DNA of 64,000 nt from RGIG2945 sp045540355 (GTDB lineage: Bacteria; Bacillota; Clostridia; Oscillospirales; Acutalibacteraceae), in contig JAZQHB010000057.1 of NCBI GenBank assembly GCA_045540355.1, positions 124,001 to 188,000 of the forward strand. Direction: 5' to 3'. This document shows, piece after piece, positions 1-7,580 of the stretch. The first letter of the stretch is position 1. Every line of letters begins with the position of its first letter. The notes beneath the pieces were generated by a model. The model did not search any database. It was given only the letters and a program-made list of their open reading frames with translations, and was not told the DNA's origin. The translations under genes and the position numbers were made by a program.

Positions 1-83
1 AAAAAGTATTCCTCACACGCAAGATTAAAAGCGGGAGAGGTCAATTCAGAAAACAAAATACGGTATTTTTTGTCTTCGTTCAA
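1..83 (-). CDS. Lipoate-protein ligase-like protein, N-terminal fragment (cut by window edge)
   Basis: Only the first 27 codons lie in the window. Read leftward from a TTG at 83-81, the frame stays open to the edge and encodes a start ending in SPAFNLACEEYF. This resembles the opening of the lipoate-protein ligase A / biotinyl-lipoyl ligase family, where a motif like NLALEEYL follows a short strand. A GAGGTGAT ribosome site (complement of 88-95) sits just upstream and supports the TTG start. A matching promoter lies at 105-132. The gene diverges from the rightward run that starts at 206. Assignment rests on one short motif, so the enzyme family is an inference; octanoyltransferase is an alternative. 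Confidence 0.55.
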   Translation of the reverse strand, partial: MNEDKKYRILFSELTSPAFNLACEEYF

Positions 84-104
84 AAAAATCACCTCACATA
101 AATA

Positions 105-132
105 ATTTTATCCGAAATATGGATAAAGTCAA
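105..132 (-). promoter_or_regulatory. Sigma-A-type promoter of the leftward ligase-like gene, with a palindrome inside
   Basis: On the minus strand TTGACT (132-127) and TAAAAT (110-105) are 16 bases apart. A 7-base inverted repeat, TTTATCC / GGATAAA (107-113 and 121-127, 7-base gap), fills most of the space between them, as an operator would. No regulator gene is adjacent in the window. Confidence 0.5.
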
Positions 133-142
133 GAAAAATTAC

Positions 143-171
143 TTGTATTTAATAATAAAATTTGCTATAAT
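143..171 (+). promoter_or_regulatory. Sigma-A-type promoter of the first rightward gene run
   Basis: TTGTAT (143-148) and TATAAT (166-171) are separated by 17 bases. The expected start near 178 gives a leader of about 28 bases before the ATG at 206, which has a GAGGT ribosome site at 196-200. Confidence 0.65.
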
Positions 172-205
172 ATATCATGAGTAGGAATGTATATTGAGGT
201 AGTGT

Positions 206-1093
206 ATGTTGAATTTCAAAATACCCGAGATTAGTGATAAAACTTGGGTGGACGGTATTTTAAAAAAATCAGGAAATTTGTCCTGTGCATACTCTTTCGG
301 AACGCTTTATGTGTGGGCAGGAATATTCAAAACGAAGATAATAAATCTTGACGGATTTTACTGTGCAAAGTACTTCGGAAGAAATGTGGGATATATTTTT
401 CCGGTAGGTGACGGCGACATAAAATCGGTAATTGACAAGCTGATTGCCGATTCTGAAGACTGTGGTCACGATTTCAGGCTTTACGAATTAACGGAGAAAA
501 GCAAGAATCTTTTGGAAGAACTCTATCCGGGACAGTTCAGATTCGAGCAATATCGTGACGATTTTGATTATATCTATGCAACGGAAAATCTTATTAACTT
601 ATCGGGCAGAAAATACCATTCTAAGAGAAATCATATTTCGTACTTTAAAAATAACAACAGTTGGTCTTTTGAGCCGATAACTGAAGAAAATATTTCAGAA
701 TGTCGTGATATGAATGAAAAGTGGCTTCAGGAAAATCTTGAAAAAGATTCTGACGGAATACTGAGAGAATCACGCGCGGTAAAAGCTGCGTTGGATAACT
801 TTAAAGATTTGGGTTTTGTCGGTGGCTTACTCCGTGTTGACGGAGAAGTAGTTGCTTTCACCATGGGTGAAGAACTGAATGATGAAGTTTTCTGCACTCA
901 TTTTGAAAAAGCTTTTGCCGATGTCAGAGGTGCATACCCGACCGTAAACAGAGAATTTGCGGCAAATATGCTGACAAAATATAAATTTATAAACAGAGAA
1001 GAAGATGCAGGAGATGAGGGCTTGAGGAAAGCAAAGCTTTCTTACCGACCGACAATTCTTCTGGAAAAAAGTGAGGCAGTTTTAATCAGATGA
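206..1093 (+). CDS. DUF2156 (phosphatidylglycerol lysyltransferase C-terminal-like) protein
   Basis: This 295-residue soluble protein matches the stand-alone DUF2156 family of Clostridia. That family shares its fold with the C-terminal aminoacyl-transfer domain of MprF (two GNAT-like lobes). Family-typical stretches are the FAYPTVNREFA-like region (here GAYPTVNREFA, near residue 250) and the tail ending EEDAGDEGLRKAKLSY. No membrane segments are visible, unlike full-length MprF. The substrate is unknown for this subfamily; transfer of an aminoacyl group from tRNA is possible but not shown. The start ATG has a GAGGT site six bases upstream. The 3' end overlaps the GNAT gene by four bases (ATGA), so the two are translationally coupled. 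Confidence 0.8.
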   Translation: MLNFKIPEISDKTWVDGILKKSGNLSCAYSFGTLYVWAGIFKTKIINLDGFYCAKYFGRNVGYIFPVGDGDIKSVIDKLIADSEDCGHDFRLYELTEKSKNLLEELYPGQFRFEQYRDDFDYIYATENLINLSGRKYHSKRNHISYFKNNNSWSFEPITEENISECRDMNEKWLQENLEKDSDGILRESRAVKAALDNFKDLGFVGGLLRVDGEVVAFTMGEELNDEVFCTHFEKAFADVRGAYPTVNREFAANMLTKYKFINREEDAGDEGLRKAKLSYRPTILLEKSEAVLIR

Positions 1094-1920
1094 TTACTGT
1101 AAATAAAGAAGGAATAATCAATCTCTGGCAAAAGACTTTCGGAGATACCCGCGAATATATTGAAAGCTTTATTGTTGTGTTTTCCGACAAAGCGGAGTTT
1201 CTTATAAAAGAAGCTGACGGAAAAGTTGTTTCAATGCTTTGTATGATTGACTGCACAATGGCGGCTGATTCGAAAGAATACAAGGGCAGATACATCTATG
1301 CCTGTGCGACAGATGAGAATTACAAAAAAAGAGGACTTATAACCGAGCTCCTTGATGATGCTCGTATCAGAGCCGAAAAAGAAGATTGCGATTTTCTTGT
1401 ATTGGTACCGGCAAACGATGCACTTTTCGACTTTTATGAAAAGAGAGGCTACTCGAAATTTTTCAAAGTCAAAGTGATAGAAATTCCAGGAAGAATACTG
1501 AAAATTCTTGCAAAGGGTGATGCGACAGAAGCTGTCACATCTGTTGAAGAAATCAACAAAATGAGAAAATTGCTCACAAAAAGACCGAATGTTTTATGGT
1601 CAGATGAGCAGATCAGCTTTATAAACGGAGTATATCCGTCAGAGAACTCAAAAGTTTTATATGCTCCCAATGTGGGATACGCTTTTTTAAGAGAAGAAAA
1701 CAAAACGGTGTATGTTGACGAAATCTGTGCAGGTGCTCAGGATTTTTGCAAAATGCTCGGGGTGATAGACAAAAACACCGAAGCGGAGAATTATTGTTTT
1801 AATGTACCCGTGGATTGTCCTTTTACGGCGGACAGTTTTGAGATAAAAGATAAAGGCATGATTTTGCCTTTGAAAAATAAATTTAATCCGGACGGATATA
1901 TCGGTCTGGTAATGGAGTGA
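1090..1920 (+). CDS. GNAT-family N-acetyltransferase
   Basis: The 276-residue product has a GNAT core around residues 40-130. The acetyl-CoA-binding strand-turn-helix is seen as YACATDENYKKRGL followed by a helix, and the beta-5 region is FLVLVPANDALFDFYEKRGY, with the bulky aromatic pair typical of family members. The C-terminal 140 residues are an extension resembling the second half of Eis-type or two-lobed GNAT proteins. It overlaps the DUF2156 gene by 4 bases, and the two are often neighbours in Clostridia, which suggests a shared substrate. The substrate cannot be read from sequence. Confidence 0.8.
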   Translation: MITVNKEGIINLWQKTFGDTREYIESFIVVFSDKAEFLIKEADGKVVSMLCMIDCTMAADSKEYKGRYIYACATDENYKKRGLITELLDDARIRAEKEDCDFLVLVPANDALFDFYEKRGYSKFFKVKVIEIPGRILKILAKGDATEAVTSVEEINKMRKLLTKRPNVLWSDEQISFINGVYPSENSKVLYAPNVGYAFLREENKTVYVDEICAGAQDFCKMLGVIDKNTEAENYCFNVPVDCPFTADSFEIKDKGMILPLKNKFNPDGYIGLVME

Positions 1921-1925
1921 TATTT

Positions 1926-2462
1926 ATGATTTATATGTTTCTTGCAGACGGATTTGAAGAAGTAGAAGCACTTGCAACACTTGATTTTTTAAGGCGTGCC
2001 GATATAGAAGTTCTGACCGTCGGAATATCAGATAAAAGAATAAAGGGCTCGCATTCAATTACGGTTGAAGCGGATATCGCGGAAGCTGATGTTAAGTTGA
2101 ATGATGAGCTTCAGGCGGTTATTTTGCCCGGCGGAATGCCCGGAACAATCAATCTTGAAAATTCAGAAACAGTACAGACTGCGGTTAAATACTGTCTTGA
2201 AAATGACAGATACATAGCAGCAATCTGTGCGGCACCGAGCATACTCGGTCATATCGGTGCGTTGAAGGGCAAAGAAGCAATTTGCTATCCCGGCTTTGAA
2301 AAAGAGCTTGAAGGTGCAAAAATCTCTGATAAGCCGGTTGTTTCCGACGGAAAAATCATCACAGGCAAAGCCATGGGATATGCAGTTGACTTCGGTGCAG
2401 AGATAGTAAGATGTGTAAAAGATGCAGATAGTGCAGAAAAGATAATGAGGGCGATTTTGTAA
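1926..2462 (+). CDS. DJ-1/PfpI family protein
   Basis: The 178-residue protein opens with YMFLADGFEEVEAL, the family signature containing the conserved acidic residue. The nucleophile-elbow cysteine is in AAICAAPS at residue 101. Family members act as glutathione-independent glyoxalases, deglycases or chaperones; which activity applies cannot be told here. The ATG at 1926 is preferred over the GTG at 1917 because GGAG (1914-1917) sits eight bases upstream of it. The stop overlaps the next start by one base (TAATG), so it is part of the same transcript. Confidence 0.85.
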   Translation: MIYMFLADGFEEVEALATLDFLRRADIEVLTVGISDKRIKGSHSITVEADIAEADVKLNDELQAVILPGGMPGTINLENSETVQTAVKYCLENDRYIAAICAAPSILGHIGALKGKEAICYPGFEKELEGAKISDKPVVSDGKIITGKAMGYAVDFGAEIVRCVKDADSAEKIMRAIL

Positions 2463-3046
2463 TGTTTGATATCAGACCTTATAAAAAAGAATTAAGGCTC
2501 AAATGTAAAAATATCAGACTTCAGATGTCACATCAGGAGAAAGAGCGACTTGACCGCAAGATTGCAAATAAGCTTCTGAATATGTGGATTTACAGAGAAA
2601 GTGATACGATTTTTCTCTATGCCTCAAAAGATATAGAAGTTGATACTTTTATGATAATAAATGAGTCCCTGAAAAGAGGCAAAAAGGTTGCCTTGCCAAG
2701 ATGCGTTGACGGTACAAGGGATATGGATTTTTATTTAATTGAGAGTCTTGATGATTTGGAAAACGGAAGCTTCGGCGTACTCGAGCCGATAGTTGATAAA
2801 TGTGAAAAAATAACGGATTTTTCAAAAGGTTTGTGCGTAGTACCTGCATTGGCTTTTGATAAGAACGGGTACCGACTTGGTTACGGCAAGGGATATTACG
2901 ACAGATTTTTATCGAATTTCAAAGCTCAAACCGTCGGAATATGCTACAACAGCTGTGTGCAGGAAAAAGAACTTCTGCACGGAAAATTCGACAGACGAGT
3001 TAAATATCTTATAACTGAAAATAATATCACCGAAACAGGTGCTTGA
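2462..3046 (+). CDS. 5-formyltetrahydrofolate cyclo-ligase
   Basis: This 194-residue enzyme converts 5-formyl-THF to 5,10-methenyl-THF with ATP, returning the storage or inhibitory folate to the one-carbon pool. Diagnostic features are the basic N-terminal helix (KKELRLKCKNIR), KKVALPRC near residue 75, and the ATP/folate-binding motif GYGKGYYDRFL near residue 145. Length is normal for the family (about 180-200). Its start touches the stop of the DJ-1 gene. It precedes mltG, an order seen in many Clostridia. Confidence 0.9.
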   Translation: MFDIRPYKKELRLKCKNIRLQMSHQEKERLDRKIANKLLNMWIYRESDTIFLYASKDIEVDTFMIINESLKRGKKVALPRCVDGTRDMDFYLIESLDDLENGSFGVLEPIVDKCEKITDFSKGLCVVPALAFDKNGYRLGYGKGYYDRFLSNFKAQTVGICYNSCVQEKELLHGKFDRRVKYLITENNITETGA

Positions 3047-3069
3047 TACCAACAAGGGGTGTGATACTC

Positions 3070-4410
3070 ATGGAAGAAAATAAAAACAACTTTGATTTTA
3101 AATCTGCAAAAGAAAAATCAATGCAGTCGAGTGAAAGCAAGGAATACTTTGTTGATCGCTCTGAAAGAGTGCGTAATTTTATTGCCAATATGCAAAGTGT
3201 TGAGCTTGATGATATGGTGGAGGTTATTGATAATGATAAACCCGAACACAAGGGCGAAGTCTATTTTTCCACCGCACAGGTTAACAGGGTTGCACCCGAA
3301 AAAAAACCGGAGCAACCTCTCAACACAAAAAAGAAGAAAAAGAAATCTAATGCTTTTTCGGGTGTCATGACAACAGTGCTTCTTTTGTTAATCGTAGGTT
3401 CAACCGCATTGTTCTCAATTGTCGGAATAAGTTGTATCGGAGATATTCTTGCAATTAACAGAAGCAAGCAGGAAGTAACGGTAACTGTTCCGGAAAATAC
3501 CGATGTTGAAACAATGATTGATTTGCTCGAAAAAGAGGGTCTTATCAAGAACAAGATATTTTGTAACATATTTGCAAAATTCAGACACATGGACACAGTT
3601 GAATATCTTAGCGGAGTCTATTATATGAACGCTAAAATGGGTCTTGAAAGAATGTTGAATCTTGCAAAAGTAGAACAGACAGATCTTGAAACGGTTGAAG
3701 TCACCATTCCCGAGGGTTATACACTTTATCAGATTTTTCAAAGATTAGAAAGCTATGATGTTTGCGAAGCTTCACTGATTTATGATACATTGGAGGAGCT
3801 TAATTTTGAACATGACTTTACTAAAAATATAAAAACAGAGAATGGCGAATATCAGAAATTTGAGGGATATTTCTTCCCTGATAAGTACGAGTTTTTCGAA
3901 GGCGAGAAACCGATGAGTATTATCAACAAATTCTTTGATAACTATGAGAAAAAGTGGACAGAAGAATATAGCGAAAAGGCAAAACAACTCGGCTGCACTC
4001 AGGATGAAATTATGATAATTGCTTCAATTATTCAGAAGGAAGCAACAACAGCCGAGCAGATGAAGGACATTTCTTCCGTAATTCATAACCGTCTGAAGAG
4101 CAATATAAGCTATCCCAACCTTGAATGTGATTCGACACTTGAATATGTAAATACAAGCATCAAACAGGCAATCGGTTCACAGCTTGCTCAGGAATATAAC
4201 AAATATTACGATACCTTTATCTGCAAGGGCTTGCCGGCAGGAGCTATCTGCAATCCGGGTGTTGCAGCGATTGAAGCTGCATTGAATCCGTCGGAAACGA
4301 CATACTACTATTTCACACATGATAATTCAGGCGAGATTTACCTTGCATCAACATTTGCAGAGTATGAAGAAAAAAATCAAGAGGTGTTATTGGCAAATGG
4401 TGCAAGATAA
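3070..4410 (+). CDS. mltG: Endolytic murein transglycosylase MltG (YceG-like)
   Basis: The 446-residue protein has a long basic cytoplasmic N-terminus ending in a lysine cluster, one transmembrane helix (about 105-130) and an external YceG domain (about 165-440). A LysM-like subdomain comes first (VPENTDVETMIDLLEKEGLI). The catalytic glutamate is E324 in the motif IIASIIQKEA. MltG cuts nascent peptidoglycan strands and helps set glycan length at the division and elongation machinery. The ATG at 3070 is chosen over upstream TTG because AAGGGG lies at 3053-3058. It partly overlaps the U32 gene (4397), and MltG next to a U32 protein is a conserved order (the yrrL-yrrN/O region in Bacillus). Confidence 0.92.
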   Translation: MEENKNNFDFKSAKEKSMQSSESKEYFVDRSERVRNFIANMQSVELDDMVEVIDNDKPEHKGEVYFSTAQVNRVAPEKKPEQPLNTKKKKKKSNAFSGVMTTVLLLLIVGSTALFSIVGISCIGDILAINRSKQEVTVTVPENTDVETMIDLLEKEGLIKNKIFCNIFAKFRHMDTVEYLSGVYYMNAKMGLERMLNLAKVEQTDLETVEVTIPEGYTLYQIFQRLESYDVCEASLIYDTLEELNFEHDFTKNIKTENGEYQKFEGYFFPDKYEFFEGEKPMSIINKFFDNYEKKWTEEYSEKAKQLGCTQDEIMIIASIIQKEATTAEQMKDISSVIHNRLKSNISYPNLECDSTLEYVNTSIKQAIGSQLAQEYNKYYDTFICKGLPAGAICNPGVAAIEAALNPSETTYYYFTHDNSGEIYLASTFAEYEEKNQEVLLANGAR

Positions 4411-5632
4411 ATTAGACAGAATAGAGCTGTTGTCACCTGCGGGTGACACTGAGAGATTAGGCTATGCTCTCGATTTCGGTGCCGATGCGGTTTATCTCGG
4501 CGGCACAATGTTCGGAATGAGAGCAGGTCCGAAGAATTTTGATGAAAATGAATTGGCAGCTGCAGTAGAAGCGGCACACAGTAAGGGTGTAAAAGTATAT
4601 CTTACATGTAATACCACACCGAGAAATGATGAAATAAAGGTTTTGCCCGATTTTCTTAAAAAGGCGGAACAAATCGGCGTAGATGCATTCATTGTAACCG
4701 ATATCGGTGTTTTAAAGCTTGCAAAGGATGTTGTGCCCGATGTTGATATCCATATTTCAACTCAGGCGGGAATAGTTAATTACATCTCTGCAAATGAATT
4801 TTATAATATGGGTGCCTCCCGTGTGGTTGTCGCAAGAGAATTATCACTTGAAGAAATCGCTGAAATCAGAGCAAAGACACCGAAGGAATTGGAGATAGAA
4901 GCATTCATTCACGGTGCAATGTGTATGTCTTTTTCAGGCAGATGTCTTTTGTCAAACTACATGACGGGCAGAGATGCCAACAGAGGTGACTGTGCACAGC
5001 CTTGCAGATGGAAGTATGTTATTTCCGAAACAAAGAGAGAGGGAGAGTATTTCCCGATTTCCGAAGATACCGAGGGTACATATATAATGAATTCCCGTGA
5101 TATGTGTATGATAGAGCATATTCCGAAATTGGTTGATGCGGGAATTACAAGCTTTAAGGTTGAGGGCAGAGCAAAATCTGCTTACTATACGGGTGTTGTA
5201 ACAAATGCTTACAGAGCTGCAATAGATGAATACAGAAAAAATCCTACACCTGATTTCATGCCGTCAAAGTGGATACTTGATGAAATGGGCAAGGTCAGTT
5301 ACCGTGAATACTGCACGGGCTTCTATTTCGGTCATCCGAGCGAGAATGCACAGATTTTCTATGACGGAATCTATAAAAGAGACTGGGATGTTGTAGCTAT
5401 TGCGGACGATTGGAAGGACGGAATTCTTTATGCCGAGCAGAGAAACAAATTCTGCGAGGGTGATACTCTGGAGGTTTTGCAGAAAGGTGAGCCTCCGTTT
5501 GAAGTAAAAGTTGAAAATCTTTGCAACGGTGACGGTGAAGCGGTTGAGAGCGTACCGCACCCGTTAATGAAGCTCAGATTTAAATGTGATAAAGAAATCA
5601 AAAAAGGTTCAATTTTAAGAAAAATGAGATAA
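4397..5632 (+). CDS. Peptidase U32 family protein (TrhP/YegQ-type, likely tRNA U34 hydroxylation)
   Basis: The 411-residue protein starts with the U32 hallmark ELLSPAGDTERLGYALDFGADAVYLG and carries the central signature around residues 170-215 (EAFIHGAMC, then SGRCLLS, then RGDCAQPCRW). Its cysteines are thought to bind a cluster or metal. Although named peptidases, characterised bacterial members (TrhP/YegQ) hydroxylate uridine-34 of tRNA from prephenate. Here the enzyme lies a few kilobases from the prephenate-making operon, but this is probably incidental. ATG 4397 is preferred to earlier in-frame starts, with AGAGGTG ten bases before it. It overlaps the mltG end by 14 bases. Confidence 0.85.
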   Translation: MVQDKLDRIELLSPAGDTERLGYALDFGADAVYLGGTMFGMRAGPKNFDENELAAAVEAAHSKGVKVYLTCNTTPRNDEIKVLPDFLKKAEQIGVDAFIVTDIGVLKLAKDVVPDVDIHISTQAGIVNYISANEFYNMGASRVVVARELSLEEIAEIRAKTPKELEIEAFIHGAMCMSFSGRCLLSNYMTGRDANRGDCAQPCRWKYVISETKREGEYFPISEDTEGTYIMNSRDMCMIEHIPKLVDAGITSFKVEGRAKSAYYTGVVTNAYRAAIDEYRKNPTPDFMPSKWILDEMGKVSYREYCTGFYFGHPSENAQIFYDGIYKRDWDVVAIADDWKDGILYAEQRNKFCEGDTLEVLQKGEPPFEVKVENLCNGDGEAVESVPHPLMKLRFKCDKEIKKGSILRKMR

Positions 5633-5652
5633 GAAAGGTAAGGTGTATACCA

Positions 5653-6423
5653 ATGAACATTTTAAAAGATTTTACTGTTGATAAGTTACAGGTTAAAGTA
5701 ATGGCAACAAGAGAAGATATGGGTAAGGTAGCAGGAGAGGCTATCGTGTCAAAGATTGTTGAGCTTCAGAAAACAAAGGACGAACTCAATATGATTTTTG
5801 CAGCAGCACCCTCACAGAATGAAGTTCTTGAATATTTAAGAAACACCAAAGAAGTTGATTGGACAAAAATCAATGCATTCCACATGGACGAATACATCGG
5901 ACTTGACAAGGATGCACCCCAGGGCTTCGGTAACTTTTTGAGGGACAGACTTTTCGGTCTTCTTCCTTTCAAGAGTGTTAATTATATTGACTGCTCCGCT
6001 ACTGATGCAGAAGCTGAATGTGCAAGATATTCAGAGCTTCTCAAAAAATCCCCGATTGACATCGTATGTTTAGGCATCGGTGAAAATGCTCATATTGCAT
6101 TCAATGACCCGGGTTTTGCAGATTTTGAAGATAAGGAGCTTGTCAAGGTTGTTGAGCTTGACGAGGTTTGCAGAAATCAGCAGGTTAACGACGGTTGCTT
6201 TGAAAAGATTGACGATGTTCCGAAGCAGGCATTGACACTTACTGTTCCGATGCTTTTCTCAGGCGATTATCTTTTCTGCACAGTCCCCGCACCCACAAAG
6301 GCAAATGCGGTTTACAACACAGTTAATGCTGAAATAACGGCAGATGTTCCTGCAACAGTAATGAGAAGACACGACAACGCAATTATGTTCTGTGATAACG
6401 ACAGCGGAGAAAAGGTTTTATAA
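5653..6423 (+). CDS. nagB: Glucosamine-6-phosphate deaminase
   Basis: This 256-residue enzyme turns glucosamine-6-P into fructose-6-P and ammonia. It has the family core: a phosphate loop AAAPSQNEV near residue 50, the catalytic FHMDEYIGL (aspartate near residue 76), GIGENAHIAFNDP near 140 with the ring-opening histidine, and a C-terminal VPATVMRRHDNA. Residues 1-20 match short Firmicute NagBs. It sits one base from nagA, so the pair converts GlcNAc-6-P to a glycolytic intermediate. Being behind mltG suggests recovery of wall amino sugars, though sugar from outside is equally possible. Confidence 0.93.
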   Translation: MNILKDFTVDKLQVKVMATREDMGKVAGEAIVSKIVELQKTKDELNMIFAAAPSQNEVLEYLRNTKEVDWTKINAFHMDEYIGLDKDAPQGFGNFLRDRLFGLLPFKSVNYIDCSATDAEAECARYSELLKKSPIDIVCLGIGENAHIAFNDPGFADFEDKELVKVVELDEVCRNQQVNDGCFEKIDDVPKQALTLTVPMLFSGDYLFCTVPAPTKANAVYNTVNAEITADVPATVMRRHDNAIMFCDNDSGEKVL

Positions 6424-7580
6424 TGATTAAAATTTCTAACGGCAAACTCATAACGCCCGACGGCCTTACAGAAAAATACCTCTATATAAATGACGGAAAA
6501 ATTGTTGAGATATCCGATTGTGACAAAGCTTGTGATATTGAAATAAATGCTCAGGGCAGATATGTTTCTCCGGGCTTTATTGACTTGCATTGTCACGGCG
6601 GAGCAGGTCACGATTTTATGGACGGAACAAAGGAAGATGTGCTCAAAGCGGCAGAGGCTCATCTGAAGCACGGCACAACTACAATCTATCCTACCTCGTT
6701 GGCTTGTGATATCAATGTGCTCAAAAATGCACTTGATATGGTAAGAGAAGCTCAGAAAGAGAGCAAAAGCAATATACCGGGAGTGCATCTTGAAGGACCT
6801 TATTTTTCAAAGGACCAATGCGGTGCACAGAATCTCCAATACATAACACCGCCCGATGAAGAAGAATACAAAGAGCTTGTTGATACATACGGCGATTTGA
6901 TAAAACGGTGGAGCTTTGCTCCCGAGCTTGAGGGCAGTGAGAAGTTCTGCGAATTTCTTATTGAAAACAATATACTTCCGTCAATAGCTCACTCAAACGC
7001 AAAATACGAAGATGTTAAAGCGGTTTATGACAAGGGCTTGAGAATGATGACTCATTTTTATTCCTGTATGTCAACTATCACAAGAGAAAAAGGGTTCAGA
7101 AAGCTTGGCATAATTGAATCCGCATATCTTCTTGATGATATTAAAATCGAAATTATAGCAGACGGTTGCCATCTTCCGCCCGAGCTTTTAAAGTTAATCT
7201 GCAAGAGCTTCAAGGTTGAAAATATCGCACTTGTAACAGATGCGATGCGTGGTGCAACCCAGCCTGACGGACCTTCTGTATTGGGCAGACTTGATGACGG
7301 ACTTGACTGTGTTGTTGAAGACGGAGTAGCAAAATTGCTTGACCGTTCAGCTTTTGCAGGAAGTGTTGCAACGGCGGACAGACTTGTACGCACAATGTAT
7401 AAACAGGCAGAAATTGACCTCTGCGATGCAGTTAAGATGATGACCTCATCGCCTGCAAAAATGATGGGGCTTGAAACAAAGGGTAATTTGGAAGTTGATA
7501 TGGATGCGGATATTGTTATTTTTGATGACGATATAAATATCAGCAAAGTAATAGTTAACGGAAAGGTTGTTGACTTATGA
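6423..7580 (+). CDS. nagA: N-acetylglucosamine-6-phosphate deacetylase
   Basis: The 385-residue amidohydrolase removes acetate from GlcNAc-6-P to feed NagB. Visible landmarks: the metal motif GFIDLHCHGGAGHDFMDG at about residues 52-70, GVHLEGPYFS near 120 with the metal-ligand glutamate, HSNAKYEDV near 190, and LVTDAMRG near 272 with the catalytic aspartate. In place of the common THLFNAM it has THFYSCM, a conservative change seen in this clade. The stop overlaps the start of the secreted LRR protein by four bases. Confidence 0.93.
   Translation: MIKISNGKLITPDGLTEKYLYINDGKIVEISDCDKACDIEINAQGRYVSPGFIDLHCHGGAGHDFMDGTKEDVLKAAEAHLKHGTTTIYPTSLACDINVLKNALDMVREAQKESKSNIPGVHLEGPYFSKDQCGAQNLQYITPPDEEEYKELVDTYGDLIKRWSFAPELEGSEKFCEFLIENNILPSIAHSNAKYEDVKAVYDKGLRMMTHFYSCMSTITREKGFRKLGIIESAYLLDDIKIEIIADGCHLPPELLKLICKSFKVENIALVTDAMRGATQPDGPSVLGRLDDGLDCVVEDGVAKLLDRSAFAGSVATADRLVRTMYKQAEIDLCDAVKMMTSSPAKMMGLETKGNLEVDMDADIVIFDDDINISKVIVNGKVVDL

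Noticed and set aside
7058..7546. Leftward 162-codon frame within nagA
   Set aside because: Antisense shadow of a well-supported gene, with no ribosome site or recognisable domain.
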